From Amycolatopsis palatopharyngis (GTDB taxonomy: Bacteria > Actinomycetota > Actinomycetes > Mycobacteriales > Pseudonocardiaceae): 42,656 bases of DNA. Shown one piece after another: positions 25,421 through 33,320 of this stretch; position 1 is the stretch's first letter; each line of letters opens with the position of its first letter. The stretch spans positions 1 to 42,656 of the forward strand of contig NZ_PQHZ01000051.1 of the NCBI RefSeq assembly GCF_003385185.1, written 5' to 3'. The notes beneath the pieces were generated by a model, which saw nothing but the letters and a program-made list of their open reading frames with translations, was not told where the DNA came from and made no database searches. Made by a program: the position numbers and the translations under genes.

Positions 25421-25434
25421 GTTGGATATGCAAC
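25421..25434. promoter_or_regulatory. Candidate IclR operator upstream of the iclR-type gene
   Basis: GTTGGATATGCAAC is symmetric at 12 of 14 positions and lies 36 nt upstream of the regulator start. GTTG...CAAC half-sites recur upstream of the carbon-nitrogen hydrolase gene. Binding is inferred. Confidence 0.35.
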
Positions 25435-25643
25435 CCTGATCTATGACTTGGTGTTCAGTGCCAATCGGGTTCGACCTGGATCAGGCAGCTGAATCCATCA
25501 GCGAACGCCAGCTCATCCGGCTCGGACGGCCCGCAGGGTCGGCAGCACTCGTTTCCCGCACGCGACGGTTCGCGGACGGTTTCCTGCAACGAGCGGACCA
25601 ACCGGGCACGTCCAGGTCAAGCTTTTCGTGCAGCGTTTTCCGC

Positions 25644-26555
25644 TCAGGGCACGACAAGTGATTCCGGGAGCTCTCCCGCGCACGCACGAAGGGCACCGCG
25701 ATCAAGGCCTTGTTCGGCGAGCGCGTCGATGAGCTGTTCCAGCGCCTGAGGGGCCGGCGGAGAATCCGGCTGTCCGGCGTCGGACGACAGTACGACGTGC
25801 TCCAAACCGACTTCACGGACAAACGCGGCAAGCACCGCCGATGTGGCCGTCGGCTGGTGCAGCAGTTGGAAAGCGGTGATCTCAGCGAACGCGCCATCGG
25901 CGCACAGTTGGGCAGCCAGCTGGCCGGACATGGCCGGCACCGTGTAGCTGGGGTGAGTCAGTAACAACCTGCGAACCCCGCATTCGCGAGCCACCGGTAG
26001 CAACCAGCAGACCTCGTCGGTGCTCAGATGTCCGGTAGCCAGCACCGCGTCCGCCTCGGCCACGAGGCGACACACCTCGCGTACCGAGTCCTCGACGTTC
26101 ACTTCCAACGGCGGCACACCGTACGAATGCCGCCCCAGCCGAGAAGGTGGACCGCACAGGCGGGGCAGGCCCGCTGCTTCCTGGGTGTGGGCGTCGGCGG
26201 TCGGCATCCACACCACACGCCCGCCCGCGGACAACGCGGCCGCGACGGCAGCGGGGTTTATTCCGCCGGTGTGCTGATTGAGCGCGATCCCGCCGTAAAC
26301 CGCCATCGAACGGCCTCGCCCCGCAGCGTGGGCCCTGCCTACGGTCGACTCGTAATGTCCCTTGAGCACACAGCCCGAGTATCCAGCCCTTTCATACGCA
26401 GCGACGGTGTCGATGTCGTCAGCGCGCCGCGCCACAACGTCCGGCGCGGCATGTACGTGGAGGTCGAACATCAAGCCAGGCTGACCGGCCAGCGCTTCTG
26501 CGGCAACCAGAGTTGCTGTATAAGCACGACGGGCCGCGGGCTCAGCTGTCGGCAC
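25644..26555 (-). CDS. DUF6282 family protein, amidohydrolase-like metal-dependent hydrolase
   Basis: The 303-residue protein shows the metal-ligand pattern of the amidohydrolase superfamily: HxH in FDLHVHAAPD (His33, His35), a Lys in CVLKGHYES (Lys65, with His67), His in LATGHLS and LLTHPSYT, and a late Asp in VVLSSDAGQPD. It resembles the DUF6282 family; the substrate is unknown. The GTG at 26555 lies within the end of the carbon-nitrogen hydrolase gene (14-nt overlap, GGAGG directly before it) and leaves a helical N-terminus of about 30 residues; an ATG at 26471 is the shorter option. The two genes are translationally coupled and probably act in one pathway. Confidence 0.78.
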   Translation of the reverse strand: MPTAEPAARRAYTATLVAAEALAGQPGLMFDLHVHAAPDVVARRADDIDTVAAYERAGYSGCVLKGHYESTVGRAHAAGRGRSMAVYGGIALNQHTGGINPAAVAAALSAGGRVVWMPTADAHTQEAAGLPRLCGPPSRLGRHSYGVPPLEVNVEDSVREVCRLVAEADAVLATGHLSTDEVCWLLPVARECGVRRLLLTHPSYTVPAMSGQLAAQLCADGAFAEITAFQLLHQPTATSAVLAAFVREVGLEHVVLSSDAGQPDSPPAPQALEQLIDALAEQGLDRGALRACAGELPESLVVP

Positions 26556-27372
26556 CCTCCGCGATGAGACGCTGCACCTCACGCGCGACCAAGCCCAGCC
26601 GTGCCTCTTGCAGCAACGGAAGTTCACGGCGGCGACGACGTACCTGTGTGAGGTCGAGATCCACGACCGTAAGCGAGGACTCTCCCACCGGCGCTTGGGC
26701 GACAACCCTTCCCCACGGATCGAGGACACGCGAACCACCCCAGAACCGCGCTCCCGACTCCTCGCCCACCCGGTTCACGAACACCACCCAGCACTGTTGC
26801 AGCCGCGCAATGGACAGCAGCAGATCCGACCAGTACTGGGCAGTGTCAACCGAGCCCGGAGCCAGTCCCTCGGCGCTGTTCGTCGGCACCAGCATGACTT
26901 CCGCGCCGTCATGCGCGGCCAGCCACGGCAACATCGGCTGCCACGCGTCGTTGCAAATCAACGTAGCCATCCGGGAGAGCCTTGTGTCGAAGGCCCGGAT
27001 GGCCTGGCCAGGACTTGAGTGCTTCCGCTCTTCCCAGCTCAGGTAATTCGGCAGGTACAGCTTGCGGTGGACGTGCACGACCTCGCCATCGGACAGATAC
27101 ACCGCGGCATTGAATCTGCGCAGCCGGCCGTCCTCGTGAAAGCCAACCACGACATCCGGGCCTAAGCGGGACAAGGCGAGCAGGCGCGGATCGTTCGCCG
27201 ACAACGAACTGTCCTCCACCGTCCCCAACGCATAGCCGTTCACGCTGAGTTCGGGAAAAACAACAAGGTCCGCCCCCTCGGCGGCCGCCTCCTTGACGGT
27301 CCGCTCTGCCTCGGCAATGTTCTCGTCGACCGCACCGAGCCGACAATCCACTTGCGCCATCGCAACTCGCAC
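26542..27372 (-). CDS. Carbon-nitrogen hydrolase (nitrilase superfamily amidase)
   Basis: The 276-residue enzyme has the Glu-Lys-Cys triad of the nitrilase superfamily: Glu41 in FPELSVNGY, Lys104 in HRKLYLPNY and Cys140 in LICNDAWQP, with the supporting Glu in LSWEER. Members cleave amide, carbamoyl or nitrile C-N bonds; the sequence looks more like an amidase than a true nitrilase. The GTG at 27372 has GGAG 9 nt upstream and gives the usual start VRVAMAQVDCRLG. It is the first gene of a two-gene unit with the DUF6282 gene, driven by the promoter at 27431-27459. Confidence 0.86.
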   Translation of the reverse strand: MRVAMAQVDCRLGAVDENIAEAERTVKEAAAEGADLVVFPELSVNGYALGTVEDSSLSANDPRLLALSRLGPDVVVGFHEDGRLRRFNAAVYLSDGEVVHVHRKLYLPNYLSWEERKHSSPGQAIRAFDTRLSRMATLICNDAWQPMLPWLAAHDGAEVMLVPTNSAEGLAPGSVDTAQYWSDLLLSIARLQQCWVVFVNRVGEESGARFWGGSRVLDPWGRVVAQAPVGESSLTVVDLDLTQVRRRRRELPLLQEARLGLVAREVQRLIAEGADS

Positions 27373-27430
27373 AGATACACACTCCGTCCGCCAACTCGCC
27401 TGCGCGCCGACGCCGACGCATGAAAACGTA

Positions 27431-27459
27431 GGTATACCCGCGCCGAACAAGCTCGACAA
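27431..27459 (-). promoter_or_regulatory. Predicted promoter of the carbon-nitrogen hydrolase/DUF6282 unit
   Basis: On the minus strand TTGTCG (27459-27454), a 17-nt spacer and TATACC (27436-27431) fit a sigma-70-type promoter. The start would be near 27424, giving a leader of about 52 nt. A GTTG-N9-CAAC dyad (27465-27481) lies just upstream of the -35 and may bind the IclR-type regulator. Confidence 0.5.
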
Positions 27460-27535
27460 CAAGAGTTGCACACGCGACAACCGACGGGACGTGCCTGGCG
27501 TTTGCACCATCGAGTACAGGTCAGCGCGGTCTGAC

Positions 27536-28483
27536 TCACGTCAGGAAAGGTACCGAGAGACCTGCGAGTAGCAACGTCACCAGTGCCCCGGTTACCACCT
27601 CGATCGGTGTGCGCGACCGACTGACCACGACCGCGCCCGCCACTTCCGCGAGCGCCAGAACCGTGGCCAGCACCAGCGTCCCCGCCGGGCCCAGCAGGTC
27701 CGCGAGCAGGACGGCCGCGAGCCCCAGCGGAAGCACCGTGACGGCTCGCTGACGCAGGCCTCCGGAGATCGCGGAGTAACCCCCTCCGAGTGCCGTCGCC
27801 ACCGTCGCCAGCGCGACGACGACAGCCAACGCGGACTGCAAGAACTGGGCGTCGGCAGCGGCGAGAACGTCGCGCAACGATGTCGGCGAAAGTCCCAGCC
27901 GGATCGGCCCGAGCTGGTATAACGCCGCACCCGCTACGGCGAGCCCCAGTCCGGCGGCCAGCCACAGCCGCCACGACCGGAGCACGCCCCCACCTCCGGC
28001 GAACATGGGAAACGCCACCGCAGCGGCGAACAGCACACCGAAAGGGCCTGGCCCACTCTCCGGGATGTATCCCGACGGCGGCTCGACGGCGACGCAGAGC
28101 GCGACGAACGCCAAGGCCGCCACCAGCAACAGACCTGCCCCCCACCGCAGCAGAACGGGGTGGATCGTCACTCCGGCCACCCGCGCAGCCGTGACCAGCA
28201 GCACCAAGACGGCTGGGCCCACCCAGCCGATTTCTGGCACGACGTACGCCCCGAACACTGCGGCGCACACCGACACGACAGCGACGCTCGACGCCGTGCG
28301 CAACGCTGTCCCCACCTGGGGTCCGGCCTGCGGATCCGCAGGCGACGACGCCAGCAGGCCCCCTCGGTCCACGCAGTACGCGAGCGCCGCGGCGAGCAGC
28401 AGCCCACCCAACAACCACCAGCCCGCGCCCGCCGCGCCGACCGCGATGGTGATCGGGATGAACGCCGCGACTCGCCCGAGCAC
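27536..28483 (-). CDS. Polytopic membrane protein, APC-transporter-like
   Basis: The 315-residue protein is hydrophobic throughout, with about nine to ten segments, few charged residues and no signal peptide. Its first helices (IAVGAAGAGWWLLGGLLLAA) recall amino-acid/polyamine/organocation permeases, but it is shorter than typical members of about 430 residues, so the assignment is weak. The GTG at 28483 has GGGGAGG 8 nt upstream. It lies just right of the accessory island, on the same strand, with its end 163 nt upstream of the carbon-nitrogen hydrolase start; it could belong to the island or to the core genome. Confidence 0.65.
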   Translation of the reverse strand: MLGRVAAFIPITIAVGAAGAGWWLLGGLLLAAALAYCVDRGGLLASSPADPQAGPQVGTALRTASSVAVVSVCAAVFGAYVVPEIGWVGPAVLVLLVTAARVAGVTIHPVLLRWGAGLLLVAALAFVALCVAVEPPSGYIPESGPGPFGVLFAAAVAFPMFAGGGGVLRSWRLWLAAGLGLAVAGAALYQLGPIRLGLSPTSLRDVLAAADAQFLQSALAVVVALATVATALGGGYSAISGGLRQRAVTVLPLGLAAVLLADLLGPAGTLVLATVLALAEVAGAVVVSRSRTPIEVVTGALVTLLLAGLSVPFLT

Positions 28484-28591
28484 CCGCCCTACCTCCCCTG
28501 CCGACCAACGTCGTCATTAGCATGGCTCACGATGCGGCGGGACAACCGCCCGCCCACATCAGTGCCGATGCGAACGCGCGAGGAGCCAGAA

Positions 28592-30097
28592 GTGACCGTG
28601 CCCAAGCTTGCCCTTTCCGACAACAGCGAGGCCGCTCTCGCCAAGACCAAGGCCGACGTCATCGTGATCGGCACGGTCCAAGGCACCGACGGCGTCGAAC
28701 TCGCGGCCGGCACGGACGCCCTTGACTCCGCACTGGACGGCAGCACCGCCGACACCCTCCGCGCCCTCGGCGCTTCCGGCAAGGCCGAGGAGGTCGTGAA
28801 GCTGCCGACCATGGGCAAGCTGCCTGCCAAGGTCGTGTTCGCCGTCGGCCTCGGCAAGCGGGACGCGGACGGCGCGATCAGCCAGGAACAGGTCCGCCGC
28901 GCCGCGGGCGCGTCGGCTCGCGCACTCGCCGGCACCGGCAGGGCACTGACGACGCTGTCCGCTGTGGACTTGCAGGGCGCGGTGGAAGGTACCGTTCTCG
29001 GCGCCTACTCCTTCACTGAGTACAAGTCCGCACCCGGCGACGGCCCGGTGTCCACAGTGGATGTCGCGAGCCCCGAAGCCGGTACCGCGAAGGAGCACAA
29101 GGCAGCGCTCAAGGCTGCGACCGCGATCGCCGAGTCGGTGCTCGTCGCGCGGGACCTGATCAACACGCCGCCGAACGACCTCTTCCCCGCCTCCTTCGCG
29201 GAGCGGGCGAAGAAGCTGGCTGAAGCCGGTGGCCTCGAGATCGAGGTGCTCGACGAGAAGGCGCTCAAGCGCAAGGGATTCGGTGGCATCCTCGGTGTGG
29301 GCGGCGGCTCCTCGCGGCTGCCAAGGCTGGTCCGGGTGACCTACCGCGGCGCCAAGGCCAAGAAGAAGATCGCACTGGTCGGTAAGGGCATCACGTTCGA
29401 CACCGGCGGCATCTCGATCAAGCCGGCCGCGAACATGGACAACATGACCTCGGACATGTCCGGTGCGGCGGCGGTACTCGCCTCGGTGGTGCTCGCGGCC
29501 AAGCTGAAGTACCCGCTCGAGGTGACCGCGACCATCCCGCTCGCCGAGAACATGCCCTCGTCCACCGCGTACCGGCCCGGCGACGTGCTGAGCATGTACG
29601 GCGGCAAAACGGTCGAGGTGCTCAACACCGACGCCGAGGGCAGGCTGGTGCTGGCCGACGCGATGGTGCGCGCGGCCGAGGACGAGCCCGACTACCTGAT
29701 CGAGACGTCCACCCTCACCGGCGCGCAGATCGTCGCGCTCGGCAACCGCACCGCGGGCATCATGGGTTCCGACGAGTTCCGCGACCGGGTCGCCGGTATC
29801 GCCAGGGCAACCGGCGAGGGCGGCTGGGCGATGCCGCTGCCCGAGGAGCTGCGTGGCGAACTCGACTCCAGGCTCGCCGACCTCGCCAACGTGACCGGCA
29901 GCCGGTGGGGCGGGATGCTCGCGGCAGGGATCTTCCTGCGTGAGTTCGTCGCCGAGAACCTTCCGTGGGTGCACATCGACATCGCGGGCCCTTCGTACAA
30001 CACCTCGGGGCCGTGGGGCTACACCGGCAAGGGCGGTACCGGCGTGCCGGTGCGCACCATCGCCGCGGTTCTGGCGGACATCGCCGACAACGGCTGA
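28592..30097 (+). CDS. pepA: Leucyl aminopeptidase (M17 family)
   Basis: The 501-residue di-zinc aminopeptidase removes N-terminal residues from peptides. Metal and catalytic motifs are VGKGITFDTGGISIKP (Lys265, Asp270) and the M17 signature NTDAEGRLVLADA near residue 346, plus SDMSGAAAVL. The GTG at 28592 has GAGGAG 6 nt upstream. The mycobacterial counterpart (pepB) likewise lies between ilvE and sucB. It is followed 10 nt later by the SUKH-domain gene. Confidence 0.96.
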   Translation: MTVPKLALSDNSEAALAKTKADVIVIGTVQGTDGVELAAGTDALDSALDGSTADTLRALGASGKAEEVVKLPTMGKLPAKVVFAVGLGKRDADGAISQEQVRRAAGASARALAGTGRALTTLSAVDLQGAVEGTVLGAYSFTEYKSAPGDGPVSTVDVASPEAGTAKEHKAALKAATAIAESVLVARDLINTPPNDLFPASFAERAKKLAEAGGLEIEVLDEKALKRKGFGGILGVGGGSSRLPRLVRVTYRGAKAKKKIALVGKGITFDTGGISIKPAANMDNMTSDMSGAAAVLASVVLAAKLKYPLEVTATIPLAENMPSSTAYRPGDVLSMYGGKTVEVLNTDAEGRLVLADAMVRAAEDEPDYLIETSTLTGAQIVALGNRTAGIMGSDEFRDRVAGIARATGEGGWAMPLPEELRGELDSRLADLANVTGSRWGGMLAAGIFLREFVAENLPWVHIDIAGPSYNTSGPWGYTGKGGTGVPVRTIAAVLADIADNG

Positions 30098-30107
30098 TTC
30101 GTACCGC

Positions 30108-31199
30108 ATGAGCGGGACTTGGCCTGCCGAGGAGTACCTCGAGGCGCTCACCAGGGACGTGCTCACCGCCGAGCACGCCCTGGCGGGCGCCGCCGTCGGC
30201 CACGCGGCCCTGCTACTCGCGGCCACCGGCTCTACCGCGGAGTCGGACCGGCTGGTCGGCCGCTGGTGTGCGCTCACCGAGCAACCCGCGGCCGACCTGC
30301 TCGCCACCGACGCGCTGCGCGCGCGGGCGTGGGCGATGCTGATCGAGGGACGCGACACGCCACCGGACTGGGCGCGCTCGCTCACTCCGCTGGACCTCGA
30401 CGCGGCGGAGCAGGAACACCGCGCCCATCTCGTCAAGGGTGAATCCGGCTTCCCCGGAGAACTGCTCGGCGACAGCACGGCGGCCATGGTCATCTCCGGG
30501 GTCGCCGAGACCCTCGACACGCGGCGGCCACCGCATCCGCTGCGCGCACTGGCCGCCGAGGCGGACTCCCTCGCCACGGCCGGGGACGAGCGGGGCGCGG
30601 TGGCGGCGGTCGGCAGGTGGGCCGAGCGCGCCTCGGGCACGGCGCGACCCGACGTCGCCCTGCTCGCCGGCAGCCGCAGCCTGGTGCCGCTGCTGCGCTC
30701 GGGCGTCCTCGCCGACGCGCTCGGCCTGCCGTCGGACTGGGGAACCGGCTGCGCGGGAGCGCTGGTCGCAGCGCTCGGCGAGAGGTTCCAGCCAGACCCA
30801 CCCGCCGCGAACTGGACCGAGCTGATCGATCGGGTGCTGCGGGCACGCGAGGCGCGCGCGCCCGCGCCGCCCCCCGCCGATCCAGCACACCTGGAGCGGG
30901 TGGAGCGAATGCTCGGGGCGGGATTGCCGAGCGACTACCGGGACTTCCTGCTGACCAGTGACGGGCTGCCCTCGGACGTGGTCTTCCCCCGGCTGCTGGG
31001 CGCTGCGGAACTCGTCGCGGCACCAGGTGGCGCGGTGACGGTGAGCGACCCGGCTAGCGGGTACTCGGTGATCACTCTCGTCCCGACCGGCCCGGGCTGG
31101 CGCGCGGTGGAACGGGACGAGGTGCTCGGCACCTCCGTCCACAGCGGCTTCCGCGCGCTACTGCTGGAGCACCTCCGGCTACTGGAGGAGAGCCGGTGA
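30108..31199 (+). CDS. SMI1/KNR4 (SUKH) domain protein
   Basis: The 363-residue protein has an Ala/Leu-rich, mostly helical N-terminal region of about 250 residues and a C-terminal SUKH-like domain beginning HLERVERMLGAGLPSDYRDF, with LLTSDGL, VFPRLL and WRAVERDEVLG following. SUKH domains occur in immunity proteins and in other regulatory roles; nothing here identifies a toxin partner. The gene follows pepA after 10 nt and may be co-transcribed with it. The array of palindromic repeats starts directly after its stop. Confidence 0.7.
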   Translation: MSGTWPAEEYLEALTRDVLTAEHALAGAAVGHAALLLAATGSTAESDRLVGRWCALTEQPAADLLATDALRARAWAMLIEGRDTPPDWARSLTPLDLDAAEQEHRAHLVKGESGFPGELLGDSTAAMVISGVAETLDTRRPPHPLRALAAEADSLATAGDERGAVAAVGRWAERASGTARPDVALLAGSRSLVPLLRSGVLADALGLPSDWGTGCAGALVAALGERFQPDPPAANWTELIDRVLRAREARAPAPPPADPAHLERVERMLGAGLPSDYRDFLLTSDGLPSDVVFPRLLGAAELVAAPGGAVTVSDPASGYSVITLVPTGPGWRAVERDEVLGTSVHSGFRALLLEHLRLLEESR

Positions 31200-31212
31200 T
31201 CCTGCCGGGTGC

Positions 31213-31324
31213 GAATGCGGAGTTTGGGACGTTGGAGTTCCCCAATGCCACATTGGGGACGTCTGAGTTCCCGAATGCCACATTGGGGACGTCTGAGTTC
31301 CCCAAAGCCACATTGGGGAACTCA
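31213..31324. repeat. Tandem array of 30-bp palindromic repeats (three full units plus a decayed one)
   Basis: Units lie at 31235-31264, 31265-31294 and 31295-31324, preceded by a decayed copy at about 31213-31234. The core is CCCCAATGCCACATTGGGG, with linkers ACGTCT. The array ends with GGAACTC, as does the one at 13282-13371. It lies between two convergent genes and its last bases form the stop codon of the 31322-31675 gene, so it probably also terminates transcription. Confidence 0.9.
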
Positions 31325-31675
31325 GGCTTTGCCGGGGCGCCGCTTCTGCCGCTCGGTGTAGTCGCGCATCCGCTGGGGGTAGCCGACCTTCGCCACCTCG
31401 TAGATCGGCATCGAGCGCTTCTTGCCGAACTGCTGCGCGGCCTCGAGGCTGTCGATCCGGCGCCGCGTCCACTCGCCGTCATGCGCGATCAACACGATGG
31501 TGGTCTCGGTGACGGTCGTCCTGGGCTCCACGAACCCCTCGACGCCCTTGCGCGTATCCGCCCATTCGTCCAGGTGACGCGTGTCCGCCGAACTTGCCTT
31601 ACGCAACGTACCGGGCTTGCCGGTGCCCTTGCCGCCGCTCTTGCGCCGTCTGCGCAGCGAGTCGAAAAGACCCAC
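31322..31675 (-). CDS. Conserved hypothetical basic protein, 117 residues
   Basis: The product starts VGLFDSLRRRRKSGG, with a strongly basic N-terminus, then a compact central part (VTETTIVLIAHDGEWTRRRI) and a basic tail (RDYTERQKRRPGKA). I recognise it only as a hypothetical protein of actinobacterial type with no known function. The GTG at 31675 is chosen because GAGGTG lies 6 nt upstream; an ATG at 31696 is possible. The stop codon lies within the last unit of the repeat array. Confidence 0.72.
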   Translation of the reverse strand: MGLFDSLRRRRKSGGKGTGKPGTLRKASSADTRHLDEWADTRKGVEGFVEPRTTVTETTIVLIAHDGEWTRRRIDSLEAAQQFGKKRSMPIYEVAKVGYPQRMRDYTERQKRRPGKA

Positions 31676-31896
31676 CTCGACCACCTCACCTCTCATCTCG
31701 ACCTCGGCCCTGCCCACGATCATTATCCCGTGCATCCCCCAGGCCACGCCGCCGCCGTCCGGGGGCCGGTCGTGACCTCCCCCAAGGCAAGTCGCAACGC
31801 CTGCGGACATAGTGACAAGATGAGGAGTGTTGCGGGGCCGAACGGCTCAGGGCAACACCCCACGAGCACCACCGATGCCAGCCGAGGAGTTCTGAA

Positions 31897-33270
31897 GTGA
31901 CCGACACCTCCGCCGACCTTGTGATCCTTGGTGGCGGATCGGGCGGCTATGCCGCGGCGTTCCGCGCGGCCGAGCTGGGCCTTTCCGTCACCCTGATCGA
32001 GAAGGACAAACTGGGCGGGACCTGCCTGCATCGCGGGTGTATCCCGACGAAGGCCCTCCTGCACGCGGCGGAGGTCGCCGACACAGCCCGAGACGGCGAG
32101 CAGTTCGGCGTGAAGTCGACCCTTGAGGGCATCGACATCGCCGGCGTGAACAAGTACAAGGACACGATCGTCGCGCGCCTCTACAAGGGGCTGCAGGGCC
32201 TGGCCAAGGCCCATAAGGTCAACCTGGTCGAGGGCACCGGCACCTACAAGGGCGGCACCACGGTCGAGGTCGACGGCACGAGCTACACCGGCAAGAACGT
32301 GCTGCTGGCCACCGGCTCGTACTCCAAGACACTGCCCGGCCTCGAGCTCGGCGGGCGCGTCATCGCCAGTGAGGACGCCCTCGCGCTGGACTACGTTCCG
32401 GAGAAGGTCGTCGTGCTCGGTGGCGGCGTCATCGGCGTCGAGTTCGCCAGCGTCTGGGCGTCCTTCGGCGTCGACGTCACCATCGTCGAGGCGCTGCCCC
32501 GGCTGGTCCCGAACGAGGACGAGTTCGCGTCCAAGCAGCTCGAGCGCGCGTTCCGCAGGCGCAAGATCGCCTTCAAGACCGGCGTGCGGTTCACCGGAGC
32601 GAAGCAGGACGACAACGGCGTGAGCGTGTCGCTGGAGTCCGGTGAGACGCTGGAGGCCGACCTGCTGCTGGTGGCCGTCGGCCGCGGACCGAACTCCGCG
32701 GGCCACGGCTACGAGGAAGCGGGCGTGACGATGGAGCGCGGCTTCGTCCGCACCGACGAGCGCCTGCGCACGAACCTGGACAACGTCTACGCGGTCGGCG
32801 ACATCGTCCCCGGCCTGCAGCTGGCGCACCGCGGGTTCCAGCAGGGCATCTTCGTGGCCGAGGAGATCGCCGGACTCAACCCCAGGGTGATCGACGAGGA
32901 CGGCATCCCCCGCGTCACCTACTCCCACCCCGAGGTCGCCTCCGTCGGACTCACCGAGGAGCAGGCCAAGGAGCGCTACGGGGCGGATGTGACCACGTTC
33001 ACCTACGATCTCGGTGGTAACGGCAAGAGCCAGATCCTCAAGACTTCCGGTGCGATCAAGTTGGTGAAGGCACCGGACGGGCCGGTGGTCGGCCTGCATC
33101 TCGTCGGCGACCGCGTCGGCGAACTGATCGGCGAAGCACAGCTGATCTACAACTGGGAGGCGTTCCCCGAGGACGTCGCTCCCCTCATCCATGCACACCC
33201 GACCCAGTCCGAGGCTCTTGGCGAAGCACACCTTGCCCTCGCCGGCAAGCCGCTGCACGTGCACAGCTGA
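31897..33270 (+). CDS. lpdA: Dihydrolipoyl dehydrogenase (E3)
   Basis: The 457-residue flavoprotein reoxidises dihydrolipoamide on E2 proteins with NAD. The FAD loop is ILGGGSGGYAAAF, the redox disulfide is GTCLHRGC (Cys43 and Cys48), the NAD loop is VVLGGGVIGVEFAS, and the active-site His is in HAHPTQSEALGE near the C-terminus. The GTG at 31897 has GAGGAG upstream. sucB follows after 50 nt, so E3 and E2 are made together. Confidence 0.96.
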   Translation: MTDTSADLVILGGGSGGYAAAFRAAELGLSVTLIEKDKLGGTCLHRGCIPTKALLHAAEVADTARDGEQFGVKSTLEGIDIAGVNKYKDTIVARLYKGLQGLAKAHKVNLVEGTGTYKGGTTVEVDGTSYTGKNVLLATGSYSKTLPGLELGGRVIASEDALALDYVPEKVVVLGGGVIGVEFASVWASFGVDVTIVEALPRLVPNEDEFASKQLERAFRRRKIAFKTGVRFTGAKQDDNGVSVSLESGETLEADLLLVAVGRGPNSAGHGYEEAGVTMERGFVRTDERLRTNLDNVYAVGDIVPGLQLAHRGFQQGIFVAEEIAGLNPRVIDEDGIPRVTYSHPEVASVGLTEEQAKERYGADVTTFTYDLGGNGKSQILKTSGAIKLVKAPDGPVVGLHLVGDRVGELIGEAQLIYNWEAFPEDVAPLIHAHPTQSEALGEAHLALAGKPLHVHS

Positions 33271-33320
33271 CGCCGCAGAACAACGTCATCAATTTCCACA
33301 CGCAAGGGAGTCAGCGAACG

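Noticed and set aside
25443..25661. Plus-strand frame of 72 codons upstream of the IclR-type gene
   Set aside because: Third-position GC is only moderate, there is no ribosome binding site, and it overlaps the end of the DUF6282 gene. A transcript in this direction has no other support.
28559..30640. Long minus-strand open frame over pepA
   Set aside because: It is antisense to the M17 aminopeptidase with intact metal motifs and shows no domain of its own.
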